Assembly (NCBI GenBank): GCA_028222435.1 | Contig: JAOIST010000008.1 | Span: forward strand, 1-23,530 | Reading direction: 5' to 3' | DNA length: 23,530 bases | DNA from: Candidatus Pelagibacter sp. | GTDB lineage: Bacteria > Pseudomonadota > Alphaproteobacteria > Pelagibacterales > Pelagibacteraceae | In this document: positions 8,225 to 19,897 of the stretch, piece after piece | Layout: every line of letters starts with the position of its first letter | How positions within the stretch are numbered: position 1 is the stretch's first letter | The notes under the pieces: generated by a model | Seen by the model: only the letters and a program-made list of their open reading frames with translations | Told to the model about the DNA's origin: nothing | Databases searched by the model: none | Position numbers and translations under genes: made by a program

Positions 8225-9775
8225 ATGTTAAATAGAGGTTTAGACAAACTTGAACTTTTAAGAATAGTTGAGGCTGTTGCCAACGAAAAATCTATAGATA
8301 AAGAACTTGTAATAGAGTCAATGGAAAGCGCCATTCAAAAAGCTGCACTCACTAAGTTTGGAAATGACAATAATATTGAAGTTATTATCGATAGAGAAAG
8401 TGGAGATATCAAAATTCAAAAAATTTTAGATATAGTTGAAAAAGTTGACGACTCTGCAAGAGAAATTTCTCTAGAGGAGGCTCAAAAAGATAATCCTAAA
8501 AATAAAAATTTGAAAATCGGTGAAAAAGTTTTTGAAGAATTACCCCAAATAGATTTCGGGCGTATCGCTGCACAAAGCGCTAAACAAGTTATAAGCAGTA
8601 GAGTAAGAGAAGCTGAAAAAAATAGGCAGTACGAAGATTTTATTGATAAGCAAGATCAAATATTAAGTGGTATTATAAAAAGATTAGAATATGGAAATGT
8701 AATAGTAGATTTGGGCAAAGCAGAGGGTGTCATCAAAAAGGACGAATTAATTCCAAGAGAAATTTTAAAAACAGGTGACCGCGTAAAAGCATATTGTTAT
8801 GAAGTTAAAAAAGAATTGAAAGGTCACCAAATATTTCTATCAAGGGCTCATCCACAATTTTTAGCAAAATTATTTTTTCAAGAAGTGCCAGAAATTTACG
8901 AGGGAACAATTGAGATTAAATCTGTTGCTCGTGATCCTGGAAGCAGGGCTAAAATCTGTGTTCACTCTCAAGACTCATCTATAGATCCAGTAGGAGCATG
9001 CGTAGGAATGAGAGGAAGCAGAGTACAAACTATTGTAAATGAGTTACATGGTGAGAAGATCGATATAATAAAATGGACAGAGGACTTGCCAACTTTAATT
9101 TCAGAGTCTTTATCACCTGCGGAAATACAAAGAGTTCTAATAGATCAAGATAATAAAAGAATCGATATAATCTTAAGTGAAGAAAATTTAAGCAAAGCAA
9201 TTGGTAGAAGAGGACAAAATGTAAGATTGGCGTCTAAATTAACAAATTATGAAATCGATATACTTACAGATAAAGAAGACTCAGAGAGAAGACAGGCAGA
9301 ATTTAAGGAAAGAACTGAAACCCTGATTAAAAATCTGGAAGTTGATGAGACTTTAGGTCAGCTTTTAGTTTCTGAAGGTTTTATTTCAATCGATGAAATT
9401 GCCCAATCTAACCCAGAGGATATTTCAAAAATAGAAGCGATAGACGAAGAAACAGCTAAAGAATTAATAACAAGATCAAAAGATAATTTAATAAAAGAAA
9501 AGGAAGCAGTTGCTTTGAAATTAAAAGAATTAGGGGTGGAAGAAAATTTAATTAATCTTAAAGGGATGACACAAGGTATGCTTGTTATATTGGGTCAAAA
9601 AAATATTAAAAAATTGAGCGATTTTGCTGATCTTTCTTCAGATGAGTTAATTGGCGGATATGATGAAATAAAAGGAAAAAAAATTAGAATTGACGGTTAT
9701 TTAGAAGAATTTTCGTTGTCCAGAAAAGAAGCAGACGATTTAATAATGTCAGCTAGAGAGATAGCGTATAAGTAA
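8225..9775 (+). CDS. nusA: Transcription termination/antitermination factor NusA
   Basis: Binds RNA polymerase and nascent RNA, modulating pausing, termination and antitermination. Domain order in the 516-aa protein: NusA N-domain (1 to about 125), S1 (about 130-200, GIIKRLEYGNVIVDLG), then two KH domains with GMRG near residue 260 and GRRG at 327-330. A C-terminal region has two helix-hairpin-helix acidic repeats (about 365-510), as in other alphaproteobacteria. The start is set by a strong Shine-Dalgarno. rimP, which normally precedes nusA, is missing, and ylxR is missing between nusA and infB (4-bp gap). The hairpin directly in front suggests possible autoregulation. Confidence 0.96.
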   Translation: MLNRGLDKLELLRIVEAVANEKSIDKELVIESMESAIQKAALTKFGNDNNIEVIIDRESGDIKIQKILDIVEKVDDSAREISLEEAQKDNPKNKNLKIGEKVFEELPQIDFGRIAAQSAKQVISSRVREAEKNRQYEDFIDKQDQILSGIIKRLEYGNVIVDLGKAEGVIKKDELIPREILKTGDRVKAYCYEVKKELKGHQIFLSRAHPQFLAKLFFQEVPEIYEGTIEIKSVARDPGSRAKICVHSQDSSIDPVGACVGMRGSRVQTIVNELHGEKIDIIKWTEDLPTLISESLSPAEIQRVLIDQDNKRIDIILSEENLSKAIGRRGQNVRLASKLTNYEIDILTDKEDSERRQAEFKERTETLIKNLEVDETLGQLLVSEGFISIDEIAQSNPEDISKIEAIDEETAKELITRSKDNLIKEKEAVALKLKELGVEENLINLKGMTQGMLVILGQKNIKKLSDFADLSSDELIGGYDEIKGKKIRIDGYLEEFSLSRKEADDLIMSAREIAYK

Positions 9776-9779
9776 TGTT

Positions 9780-11954
9780 ATGGATAAAGATAAAAAAAAA
9801 ACACTTACAATTTCATCTGATTTAAAAAAGAAAATTGACACTTCATCTATTTCAACATCTGGCAAACAATCTTTTTCAGTAGAGAAAAAAAAAGCTTTTA
9901 GAGCTAATAAACCATTTCATAAACCTTCATCTACACCTAATCCTAATACGGAAATTAAGAAAAAAAATTTTGCTAGAAAATTTATAGAACAACAGGCTAC
10001 CAAGGATTTTATCAAAAAAGACAATAAACCAGCTGGTAAAAGCAAATTAAAGTTAAAAGGGCCAGTAGATAAGCGTGATTTTAAATTAACTGTTGCTAGA
10101 GCTTTAAATGTTGAGGAAATTGAAATTAAACAAAGAAGTTTAGCATCCGTAAAAAGAGCAAGGTTAAAAGAAAAAAGAAAACCAGACGGAGATGACAAAA
10201 AAGAATTTAAGAAAGTAATAAGAGAAGTAAAAATCCCTGAACAAATTACAATTCAAGAACTTTCAAATCGAATGGCTGAAAAATCAAGTGATATCATCAA
10301 GTTTTTGTTTAACATGAAGGTTGTAGCTACAATTAATCACAACATAGATAAAGATACTGCAGAATATATTGTTAAAGAGTTTGGTCACAATCCAATAGTA
10401 GAGGAAAAGCCTTCTATAGAAAAAAATAAATTTAATGAAAAATTTGAAGGTGAAGTTAAATCTAGGCCTCCTGTGGTTACAATTATGGGACATGTAGATC
10501 ATGGCAAAACTTCATTACTTGATTCTTTAAGAGATACCAATGTTGTCTTGGGTGAGCACGGAGGTATTACTCAACACATAGGAGCATATCAGGTTAAAAC
10601 AATCGATGATAAATCGATCACATTTATTGATACACCAGGTCATGCCGCTTTCACGGAAATGAGAGCTAGAGGTTCAAAAATAACAGATATTGTAATTTTA
10701 GTGGTCGCGGCTGATGATGGAGTTAAACCTCAAACGGTAGAAGCAATTAAACATGCGAAGGCAGCTAAAGTCCCAATAATTGTAGCAATCAATAAATGTG
10801 ACTTGCCTGAAAAAAATATAAGTAAAATTAAAAACGAAATGATGCAATATGAATTGATCGCAGAAGATTTAAGTGGAGATACTTTATTTGTTGAAGTTTC
10901 AGCCTTAAAAAAAATAAATTTGGATAAATTAAAGGAAAGCATTCTTCTTCAGTCAGAAATCTTAGATTTAAAAGCTTCTTATAGTGATAAGGCCAGAGGT
11001 GTAGTTATAGAGTCTAAAATTGACAAAGGTAAAGGACCTGTCTCAACTATATTAATAAGCAGTGGTAAGTTGAAGAGAGGAGATTATTTTATATGTGGTA
11101 ATACATGGGGTAAAATAAGGGCTATGATTGATTATGAAGGTAAAATAGTTAATGAAGCTCTACCATCCATGCCAGTAGAAATTCTTGGAATGAATAGTTC
11201 AGTATATGCTGGAGCCGAATTTATAGTTACCAAAGATGAAGATGAAGCTAAAGAATTAGTGGAATTTAGAAAAAATAGTTCAAGTGAAAACAAGGTTTTA
11301 GCAAAAGATAAAACAACTCTATTTGAAGACAAAAAAGACAAAGAGGAATTAAATATTATTATAAAGTCTGACGTTCATGGCTCAAGTGAGGCTTTGAAAA
11401 TGGCGATAACCAAAATAGAACATAATGAGGTAGAAGCTAAGATAATTCTATCTGATATTGGAATGATTAATGAAACAGATGTTTCTCTAGCAAAAGCATC
11501 TAACGCGATACTAATTGGTTTTAATGTAAAGCCCAATAGGGAGGCTAAAAAATTAGCTGAGGAACAAAAGGTTGATATAAAATATTTTAACATTATTTAT
11601 GAAGCATTAGACCATGTAGAAAAATCCTTATCTGGTCTTTTAGAGCCAGATATTAAAGAGACAATTCTTGGAAGTGCAGAAATTCAAAAAATCTTTAAAG
11701 TATCTACAGCAGGTAGGATAGCTGGATCTAAAGTTATAAGCGGTGAAATAAAAAGTAAATCAAAAGCAAGAATTATAAGAGACGGAGTAGTCGTATATAG
11801 TGGTGAAATTTTATCTATTTTTAGGGAAAAAAATCAAGTTAAAGAAGTAGGGACAGGTTTAGAGTGTGGCATAAGTATAAAAGATTTTATAGATTTTAAA
11901 GAAAAAGACGTAATAGAGTCTTATTTAGCTGAAGAAGTCCAAAGAACAATTTAA
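9780..11954 (+). CDS. infB: Translation initiation factor IF-2
   Basis: The GTPase that places initiator tRNA on the 30S subunit. The 724 residues begin with a basic, low-complexity N-terminus (1 to about 145) and an IF2_N domain (about 152-205, IPEQITIQELSNRMAEKSSD). The G domain has G1 GHVDHGKT at 237-244, G3 DTPGH at 284-288 and G4 NKCD at 338-341. Domain II and the C-terminal initiator-tRNA-binding domain follow. The length is short next to E. coli (890 aa) because the N-terminal extension is reduced, which is usual in streamlined alphaproteobacteria. It follows nusA by 4 bp and precedes rbfA by 1 bp. Confidence 0.97.
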   Translation: MDKDKKKTLTISSDLKKKIDTSSISTSGKQSFSVEKKKAFRANKPFHKPSSTPNPNTEIKKKNFARKFIEQQATKDFIKKDNKPAGKSKLKLKGPVDKRDFKLTVARALNVEEIEIKQRSLASVKRARLKEKRKPDGDDKKEFKKVIREVKIPEQITIQELSNRMAEKSSDIIKFLFNMKVVATINHNIDKDTAEYIVKEFGHNPIVEEKPSIEKNKFNEKFEGEVKSRPPVVTIMGHVDHGKTSLLDSLRDTNVVLGEHGGITQHIGAYQVKTIDDKSITFIDTPGHAAFTEMRARGSKITDIVILVVAADDGVKPQTVEAIKHAKAAKVPIIVAINKCDLPEKNISKIKNEMMQYELIAEDLSGDTLFVEVSALKKINLDKLKESILLQSEILDLKASYSDKARGVVIESKIDKGKGPVSTILISSGKLKRGDYFICGNTWGKIRAMIDYEGKIVNEALPSMPVEILGMNSSVYAGAEFIVTKDEDEAKELVEFRKNSSSENKVLAKDKTTLFEDKKDKEELNIIIKSDVHGSSEALKMAITKIEHNEVEAKIILSDIGMINETDVSLAKASNAILIGFNVKPNREAKKLAEEQKVDIKYFNIIYEALDHVEKSLSGLLEPDIKETILGSAEIQKIFKVSTAGRIAGSKVISGEIKSKSKARIIRDGVVVYSGEILSIFREKNQVKEVGTGLECGISIKDFIDFKEKDVIESYLAEEVQRTI

Positions 11955-11955
11955 A

Positions 11956-12357
11956 ATGATGGGAAATCAATCTACACAAAGACCATTTAGTCAAAGGCAG
12001 TTGAGAGTTGGAGAGCTAGTTAAACAAAATCTTGGTGAACTTTTCATTAGAAATGAAGCTAAAATACCCTCATTTAACTCAAAACTTATTACTGTAACTG
12101 AAGTAAGAATGACACCCGATTTAAAAACAGCCAGAGTGTACGTTATTCCATTGGGAGGGATAGAAACGAAAGAAACAGTTAGGATCTTGACGCAGAACTC
12201 GCATCTTGTTAGAAGAGCTTTGTCTAAAAGGCTAGATATTAAGTTTCTTCCTAAACTTACTTTTATAGAAGATAACTCATTTGAATATGCTGAAAAGATT
12301 GAAAAGATTATAAAAAAAAACAAAGAAAATGATAAAGATAAAAAAAGATACAATTAA
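11956..12357 (+). CDS. rbfA: Ribosome-binding factor A
   Basis: A small KH-fold factor for late 30S (16S 5' end) maturation. The 133-aa protein has the family features RQLRVGELVKQNLGELF near the N-terminus, ITVTEVRMTPDLKTARVYV in the middle and the helix LVRRALSKRLDIKFLPKLTFIED. A very Lys-rich tail follows. Two ATG codons stand in tandem at 11956 and 11959; neither has a clear Shine-Dalgarno. The last 29 bp are shared, in another frame, with the start of rpsO. The truB gene that usually follows rbfA is absent. Confidence 0.92.
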   Translation: MMGNQSTQRPFSQRQLRVGELVKQNLGELFIRNEAKIPSFNSKLITVTEVRMTPDLKTARVYVIPLGGIETKETVRILTQNSHLVRRALSKRLDIKFLPKLTFIEDNSFEYAEKIEKIIKKNKENDKDKKRYN

Positions 12358-12589
12358 GTCGTTAGCAACACACGAAAAAGATGTTGGTTCAACAGAAGTA
12401 CAAATAGGATTGCTTACTGATAAAATAGCCAAATTATCAGAGCATTTTAAAATTTTTAAAAAAGATAAGCACTCAACTTTAGGTCTGACTAAATCAGTAA
12501 ATAAAAGAAAGAAACTTCTTACTTACCTTAAAAAGAAAAATGTTGAGTCCTATCAAAAGGTAATCAAGCAATTAAATTTAAGGAAATAA
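12329..12589 (+). CDS. rpsO: 30S ribosomal protein S15
   Basis: An 86-aa primary 16S-binding protein. [16 protein letters not shown], the HF...KKDKHS region and [28 protein letters not shown] align with E. coli S15. The His, Asp and Ser positions that contact helix 22 of 16S rRNA are kept. The normally conserved SRRGL reads STLGL here, and the N-terminus is about 3 residues short. The start at 12329 lies within rbfA (29-bp overlap); no later in-frame ATG would keep the first helix. The stop overlaps the pnp start by one base (TAATG). rpsO-pnp is the classical order. Confidence 0.93.
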   Translation: MIKIKKDTIKSLATHEKDVGSTEVQIGLLTDKIAKLSEHFKIFKKDKHSTLGLTKSVNKRKKLLTYLKKKNVESYQKVIKQLNLRK

Positions 12590-14661
12590 TGTTCAAAATA
12601 AACAAAGAAGAATTAGAAGTTAATGGTAAAAAATTAACTTTAGAGACAGGTAAAGTAGCTCGTCAAGCTGATGGAGCAATCATAGCAAGTTTAGGTGAAA
12701 CAGTAGTAATAGCAACAGTAGTTGGAGCGAAAAAATTAAAAGATGGGCAAGATTATTTTCCTTTGTCAGTCAATTATCAGGAAAAATTTTATGCAGCTGG
12801 AAAAATACCAGGTGGATATTTTAAAAGAGAAGCTAGACCTACTGAATCTGAAACATTAATTTCAAGATTAATAGATAGACCTATAAGACCTTTATTTCCA
12901 TCAAGCTTTATGAACGAAGTACAGTTACTCCCAACAGTTTTGTCTTATGACGGAGAGAACCAACCTGACATATTATCAATTATTGCCTCTTCAGCTGCCC
13001 TAGCTATTTCGGGTCTTCCTTTTCAAGGACCGGTAGCTGCAAGTAGAGTCGGATACAGAGACGGTAAATATATATTAAATCCTTCATTAGAGGAATTAAA
13101 AGACTCTAAGTTAGACCTAGTTGTTGCAGGTACCAAAGATGCAGTTTTAATGGTTGAGTCAGAAACGTCAGGATTATCTGAAAAAGTTATGCTTGATGCT
13201 GTAAAATTTGGACATGAAAAATTTGTTCCAATAATAGAAGCTATAGAAAAATTAGCAAAAAAAGCCGGCAAACCCAAATGGGAAGTAGAAGAAGTTGATC
13301 ACTCAAATGTTAAAAAACAAATCTCAAATAAATTTGAAACCGGACTAAGAAACGCATTTAAAGAAATCGATAAGAAAAAAAGATCTACAGCTATTTCAGA
13401 AATTGAAACTCAGTGTAAAGAGATGTTTGCAGAAGATGAAAATGTTTCAGAAAATCAAGCGATGGCTCAATTAAAGTCTCTTGAAAAAGATATAGTTAGG
13501 ACCGCAATATTAAAAGATAAAAAAAGAATAGATGGTCGAGGTTTAGCGGATGTTAGACAAATTCAATGTGAAGTGGGTGTACTTCCTCGAACACATGGCT
13601 CAGCTTTGTTTACAAGAGGAGAAACTCAAGCTTTAGTAGTTACAACATTGGGTATGACAGATGATGAACAAAGATTAGAGAGCCTAGAAGGAATGCAAAG
13701 ATCAAATTTTATGTTGCATTATAACTTCCCCCCTTTTTCTGTGGGAGAATGTGGAAGAATAGGAACTGGAAGAAGAGAGATTGGACATGGTAAATTAGCG
13801 TGGAGAGCGATCAGTTCCTCGTTACCATTAAAAGAAAATTTTCCTTATACGTTAAGAGTAGTATCAGAAATTACAGAGTCCAATGGTTCTTCATCCATGG
13901 CAACAGTTTGTGGAACTTCATTATCATTGATGGATGCTGGCGTTCCAATTAAAGAACCGGTAGCTGGAATCGCAATGGGACTAATAAAAGAAGGAGATGA
14001 ATTTTCAGTTCTTTCAGATATTCTAGGTGATGAAGATCATTTAGGAGACATGGATTTTAAAGTAGCTGGAACAAAAAGTGGTATAACTTCACTTCAAATG
14101 GATATTAAAATTACAGGTATAACATTTGAAATTATGGAAAAAGCTCTAGATCAAGCCAAAGACGGAAGAGAGCATATTCTTAGCGAAATGAACAAAGCTC
14201 TTAAGACTTCAAGAAAAGAATTTTCTAAGCACACTCCAAAGATGGAAATAATTAAAGTAGACAAAAAAGATATCGCAACAGTAATTGGCAAAGGTGGAGC
14301 AACTATTAGAGAGATTGTAGAAACTTCAGGCGCAAAAGTAGATGTAAAAGATACAGGCGAAGTTACAGTTGCGGCTCCAGACGAAGATTCAAGAAATAAA
14401 GCTATAGAGTTTATTAAAAATTTAGTTGCCAAACCAGAAATGGGAAAAATTTATAAAGGTAAAGTTGTAAAAATTATGGAGTTTGGTGCTTTTGTTAATT
14501 TTTTAGGAAAACAAGATGGTCTCGTTCATATATCCGAGTTAGCTGAGAAGAGAGTAGCAAAAGTTGGAGATGTAGTTAAAGAGGGAGATGAAGTATCAGT
14601 CAAAGTTGTTGGATTTGATAGAGGTAAAGTTAAATTATCAATGAAGCAAGCTTCCGCTTAA
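12589..14661 (+). CDS. pnp: Polyribonucleotide nucleotidyltransferase (PNPase)
   Basis: A phosphorolytic 3'-5' exoribonuclease, normally trimeric. Domain order over 690 aa: first RNase PH domain (1 to about 215), helical linker (about 235-300), second RNase PH domain with the catalytic cluster [12 protein letters not shown] (D483, D489, K491), KH domain with GKGG at 567-570, and an S1 domain (about 620-690). An AGGAA sequence ends about 4 bases before the ATG, and the start shares one base with the rpsO stop (TAATG). The 3' end converges with fabI so closely that the two stop codons lie on the same TTAA (14658-14661), leaving no room for a terminator on either strand. Confidence 0.97.
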   Translation: MFKINKEELEVNGKKLTLETGKVARQADGAIIASLGETVVIATVVGAKKLKDGQDYFPLSVNYQEKFYAAGKIPGGYFKREARPTESETLISRLIDRPIRPLFPSSFMNEVQLLPTVLSYDGENQPDILSIIASSAALAISGLPFQGPVAASRVGYRDGKYILNPSLEELKDSKLDLVVAGTKDAVLMVESETSGLSEKVMLDAVKFGHEKFVPIIEAIEKLAKKAGKPKWEVEEVDHSNVKKQISNKFETGLRNAFKEIDKKKRSTAISEIETQCKEMFAEDENVSENQAMAQLKSLEKDIVRTAILKDKKRIDGRGLADVRQIQCEVGVLPRTHGSALFTRGETQALVVTTLGMTDDEQRLESLEGMQRSNFMLHYNFPPFSVGECGRIGTGRREIGHGKLAWRAISSSLPLKENFPYTLRVVSEITESNGSSSMATVCGTSLSLMDAGVPIKEPVAGIAMGLIKEGDEFSVLSDILGDEDHLGDMDFKVAGTKSGITSLQMDIKITGITFEIMEKALDQAKDGREHILSEMNKALKTSRKEFSKHTPKMEIIKVDKKDIATVIGKGGATIREIVETSGAKVDVKDTGEVTVAAPDEDSRNKAIEFIKNLVAKPEMGKIYKGKVVKIMEFGAFVNFLGKQDGLVHISELAEKRVAKVGDVVKEGDEVSVKVVGFDRGKVKLSMKQASA

Positions 14662-15443
14662 GACATATTCTTAGGATCGGGCATCCCTACTTTATTATAA
14701 CCAGCATCTACGTAATGAATTTCGCCAGTTACTCCATTAGCTAGATTACTTAGTAAGTACAAGGCAGAGTTCCCAACATCATGAATATCTACGTTTCTTT
14801 TTAAAAATGAATGGTCTTCGTTCCACTTATATAAAAATTTAGCATCACCGATAGCAGATGCCGCTAAAGTTTTGATAGGTCCAGCACTTATTGCATTTAC
14901 TCTTATTTTTTTTTGACCCAGGTCTCGTGCAAGATATTTAACACTTGCCTCAAGCGCTGATTTACAAACTCCCATAACATTATAATTAGGTATTGCTTTT
15001 GTAGATTCGTATGTAAGGGTTAATAGGCTTCCTCCTTCTTTCATTATTTTAGAAGCCTCTTTAGCTACTTCCGTAAATGAAAAGCATGAGATAAGCATAC
15101 TTCTGAGAAAATTTTCTCTTGATGTATTTAAATATTCACCAGACAGTTCAGATTTATCAGAGAAAGCAACAGCATGAACCACAAAATCTATTTCACCCCA
15201 TTTATTTCTAATGTCTTCAAAAAGTTTTATAACTTCTTCTTTTTTTTCAACATCGCAACTAAAAGTCACTTTAGAATTTAATTTTTCTGCCAAAGGTATA
15301 ACCCTTTTTTTTAATGCATCACCAAGGTATGTAAAAGCGAGTTCCGCTCCTGCTTCAGCTAGTTTTTGAGAAATTCCCCATGCAATAGACCTTTCATTGG
15401 CCACCCCCATGATTAATCCTTTTTTACCTTTCATCAAATTCAT
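14658..15443 (-). CDS. fabI: Enoyl-[acyl-carrier-protein] reductase (NADH), FabI type
   Basis: Last reduction step of each fatty-acid elongation cycle. A 261-aa short-chain dehydrogenase fold with the FabI-type nucleotide motif [12 protein letters not shown] (13-24) and the active-site pair Y154 and K161 (Yx6K) preceded by Y145 (TLTYES). The C-terminal [14 protein letters not shown] matches the family. The length is normal. It is the last gene of fabA-fabB-fabI, 3 bp after fabB. The stop codon overlaps the convergent pnp stop. Confidence 0.95.
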   Translation of the reverse strand: MNLMKGKKGLIMGVANERSIAWGISQKLAEAGAELAFTYLGDALKKRVIPLAEKLNSKVTFSCDVEKKEEVIKLFEDIRNKWGEIDFVVHAVAFSDKSELSGEYLNTSRENFLRSMLISCFSFTEVAKEASKIMKEGGSLLTLTYESTKAIPNYNVMGVCKSALEASVKYLARDLGQKKIRVNAISAGPIKTLAASAIGDAKFLYKWNEDHSFLKRNVDIHDVGNSALYLLSNLANGVTGEIHYVDAGYNKVGMPDPKNMS

Positions 15444-15446
15444 TAA

Positions 15447-16658
15447 TTAAACCTTTTCAAAAACCAATGTTGCATTAGTTCCACCAAAACCAAAACTATT
15501 TGACATTACAGAGTTCAATTCAATTCCTTTTTCAACTTTCGTAACTATAGGATATTTCTTTGCCTCCTCATCCATGTCAGTTATATTTGCAGAAGAAGCT
15601 ATAAAATTATTTTTCATCATTATTAAAGAATAAATAGCCTCATGAACTGAGGTGGCTCCGAGAGAGTGACCAGCTAAAGATTTTGTCGAACTAATTTTAG
15701 GTTTATGATCACCAAAGGCCTCTCCAACTGCTTTTAATTCGGTTATGTCTCCAACAGGAGTTGAAGTACCATGTGTGTTTATGTAGTCGATTTTATTTTT
15801 TGCAGTACTTAAAGCCATCTTCATACATCTCACAGCACCTTCGCCAGATGGTGCAACCATATCGTAACCATCGGATGTAGCACCATACCCTGTAATTTCA
15901 GCATATATTTTTGCACCTCTTGCTTTTGCATGCTCATATTCTTCTAAAACTACGACACCACCACCACCAGAAATGACAAAGCCATCTCTAGTTTTATCAT
16001 AAGGTCTTGAGGCTTTTTCAGGAGTATCATTATATTTTGATGACAATGCTGTCATTGCATCAAACATTGCAGTCATAGCAAAATGAACCTCATCACTTCC
16101 TCCTGCAAAGATAATTTTTTGCTTACCAAGTTGAATTAATTCCATTGCATTACCTATGCAGTGACCACTGGTTGCACATGCAGAACTAATTGTATAATTA
16201 ACTCCTTTAATCTTAAAAGGGACTGCTAAAGTCGCTGAAGCTGTACTAGACATTGTTCTAGGCACAACAAACGGACCCATTCTTTTTGGATTTTTATCTC
16301 TTGTTTTATCTGCTGCTAGTATTACATTTTCTATTGAAGGACCACCAGAACCCATAATGATTCCAGTGGTTACGTTGCTTATATCTTTTTCTCCTAACCC
16401 AGAGTCCTTTACAGCTTCATTCATAGATATAAAATTATAAGCTGAGCCTGGGCCCATAAATCTTATAAATTTTCTATCAACATGATCTTCAAGTTTAATA
16501 TTCGGTTTGCCATGGACATGACTTTTTAAATTATACTCTTTATATTCTTCAGAGAATGTAATTCCTGATTTTGAATTTAATAGAGACTTATAAACTTCAT
16601 CTTGATTATTTCCAAGGCAAGAAACCACGCCAACACCTGTTATGACTACTCTTTTCAT
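15447..16658 (-). CDS. fabB: 3-oxoacyl-[acyl-carrier-protein] synthase I
   Basis: A condensing enzyme needed to elongate unsaturated acyl chains made by FabA. The 403-aa thiolase-fold protein has the complete Cys-His-His triad: C161 ([12 protein letters not shown]), H296 ([11 protein letters not shown]) and H331 ([10 protein letters not shown]). The C-terminal [14 protein letters not shown] is also present. Its position directly after fabA, with a 4-bp ATGA overlap, supports FabB rather than FabF. This is the conserved alphaproteobacterial fabA-fabB-fabI order. Confidence 0.95.
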   Translation of the reverse strand: MKRVVITGVGVVSCLGNNQDEVYKSLLNSKSGITFSEEYKEYNLKSHVHGKPNIKLEDHVDRKFIRFMGPGSAYNFISMNEAVKDSGLGEKDISNVTTGIIMGSGGPSIENVILAADKTRDKNPKRMGPFVVPRTMSSTASATLAVPFKIKGVNYTISSACATSGHCIGNAMELIQLGKQKIIFAGGSDEVHFAMTAMFDAMTALSSKYNDTPEKASRPYDKTRDGFVISGGGGVVVLEEYEHAKARGAKIYAEITGYGATSDGYDMVAPSGEGAVRCMKMALSTAKNKIDYINTHGTSTPVGDITELKAVGEAFGDHKPKISSTKSLAGHSLGATSVHEAIYSLIMMKNNFIASSANITDMDEEAKKYPIVTKVEKGIELNSVMSNSFGFGGTNATLVFEKV

Positions 16659-17158
16659 GATTTAAACAATCCTACTTTTAAATTTTCTGCTTTATAAATT
16701 ATTTTATCATCTGCACTTAAAATTCCGTTAGCCAAACCTACAGTCGTGCCCTCTTTTTTGAGTATTCTTTTCATATTTATTTCGTAAGTAGCCATTTTAA
16801 CATTTTTAAGAACCTCACCAGTGAATTTAACCGTATTGACACCTAAAGCTCTCCCTTTTCCAGGTTCCCCACTCCAGCCTAAATAAAAACCAACAAGCTG
16901 CCACATTGCATCTAATCCTAAACATCCAGGCATTACAGGATCACCTTGAAAATGACAGTTAAAAAACCATAAATCTTCTTTAATATCAAGCTCAGCTTTT
17001 ATGAAACCTTTATTAAATTCTCCTAAATTATTGTTGATTTTAGTTATCCTATCAAACATCAACATTGGTGGGAGAGGAAGTTTCGCATTTCCTTCTCCAA
17101 ATAACTCTCCTTTGCCGCAGGAAATTAACTCGTCATAAGTAAAACTATTTTTTTGCAT
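16655..17158 (-). CDS. fabA: 3-hydroxydecanoyl-ACP dehydratase/isomerase
   Basis: Dehydrates 3-hydroxydecanoyl-ACP and isomerises the product to cis-3-decenoyl-ACP, the branch point to unsaturated fatty acids. The 167-aa hot-dog protein is very close to E. coli Fab[25 protein letters not shown] contains the catalytic H69 and D83, followed by [15 protein letters not shown] and the ending LKVGLF. The ATG at 17158 gives a full-length N-terminus. There is no strong Shine-Dalgarno. It is divergent from irr across 85 bp that contain a putative Irr operator, so it may respond to iron or heme (inference). Confidence 0.97.
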   Translation of the reverse strand: MQKNSFTYDELISCGKGELFGEGNAKLPLPPMLMFDRITKINNNLGEFNKGFIKAELDIKEDLWFFNCHFQGDPVMPGCLGLDAMWQLVGFYLGWSGEPGKGRALGVNTVKFTGEVLKNVKMATYEINMKRILKKEGTTVGLANGILSADDKIIYKAENLKVGLFKS

Positions 17159-17180
17159 TAAATAAATTATCTGTTTTTTA

Positions 17181-17207
17181 TTGATTTATATAGCATTTAA
17201 TTATAAT
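17181..17207 (+). promoter_or_regulatory. irr: Candidate irr promoter
   Basis: TTGATT (17181-17186) and TATAAT (17202-17207) have a 15-bp spacing, shorter than ideal. Transcription would begin near 17214, inside the TTTAGAA-N3-TTATAAA element. An alternative -10 is the TATAAA at 17221-17226, which lacks a good -35. Either way the putative operator would cover the start region and imply autoregulation. Confidence 0.35.
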
Positions 17208-17229
17208 ACTTTAGAAAGATTATAAACAA
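17200..17229 (-). promoter_or_regulatory. fabA: Candidate fabA-fabB-fabI promoter
   Basis: Read on the minus strand, TTGTTT (17224-17229) and TATAAT (17200-17205) are separated by 18 bp, giving a start near 17193 and a leader of about 35 bases. The TTTAGAA-N3-TTATAAA element (17210-17226) lies between the two hexamers and overlaps the -35. A protein bound there would block this promoter. Confidence 0.45.
17210..17227. promoter_or_regulatory. Putative Irr operator (iron control element-like), irr/fabA copy
   Basis: TTTAGAA (17210-17216), spacer AGA, then TTATAAA (17220-17226) and C. The half-sites are 6/7 complementary. From memory this is one mismatch from the rhizobial ICE core TTTAGAA-N3-TTCTAAA bound by Irr. 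A second copy at 17680-17697 matches it at 17 of 18 positions. The site sits in the divergent irr/fabA control region, the expected place for autoregulation. Confidence 0.55.
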
Positions 17230-17243
17230 AGTTATATAACTTT
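17228..17243. repeat. Perfect 16-bp palindrome abutting the irr start codon
   Basis: The sequence AAAGTTATATAACTTT equals its own reverse complement and ends at the base before the irr ATG (17244). It directly follows the ICE-like element. As DNA it could bind a dimeric regulator. As RNA it could form a weak 6-bp hairpin with an ATAT loop over the translation start. No Shine-Dalgarno is visible in it. Confidence 0.6.
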
Positions 17244-17668
17244 ATGAGCCAAAAAAACGCTATAATTGATAAGTTAAGGTCTTCAAATTTAAGGCCAACT
17301 AGACAAAGGGTACTTATAGCTGAATATTTATTTAACAGAGAAAAAACTTTTCACTTCACTGTAGAAAAATTAAATAAAATATTAAACAAAAAAGAAAACC
17401 TAGAAAAAATTTCGTTAGCGACTATTTATAATACTGTTAGTGCTTTTAAAAAAGCAGGTCATTTAAAAGAAATTTTAACAAATAATAATACAAGTTACTT
17501 TGATACAAACATAAGTTCACACCATCACTTTTTTGATATTGATACAAACGAGCTCGAAGATATCAACTTTAATGAAATTCAGGTCGCAAAAATGCCGCAT
17601 GCTCCTAAAGGAAAAAAATTTAAAGATCTAGAAGTCACTATAAGTGTTCAAAGAAATAAAAATCATTC

Positions 17669-17672
<4 letters not shown>
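17244..17672 (+). CDS. irr: Irr-type Fur-family regulator (heme/iron status)
   Basis: A 142-aa Fur-superfamily protein with the N-terminal helix RPTRQRVLIAEYLF, FHFTVEKL (15 or so residues later) and the recognition helix ISLATIYNTVSAFKKAGHL (56-74). The HHH triplet at 93-95 (SSHHHFFDID) marks Irr proteins and is a known heme-binding site in that family. There is no N-terminal GCxxH heme regulatory motif of the Bradyrhizobium type, as in most Irr proteins outside that genus. Placement next to fabA is the conserved alphaproteobacterial context. Known role: represses or activates iron- and heme-related genes when heme is scarce. Here it is flanked by ICE-like elements, and katG starts 50 bp downstream. 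Confidence 0.85.

Positions 17673-19896
<2,224 letters not shown>

Positions 19897-19897
<1 letters not shown>

Noticed and set aside
10284..10502. Short reverse-strand open frames inside infB
   Set aside because: All are antisense to the conserved IF-2 domains, without start signals or family resemblance.
11991..12353. Reverse-strand open frame of 120 codons inside rbfA
   Set aside because: Low-complexity Leu/Ser/Phe-rich translation mirroring the Lys-rich rbfA sequence; no independent signal.
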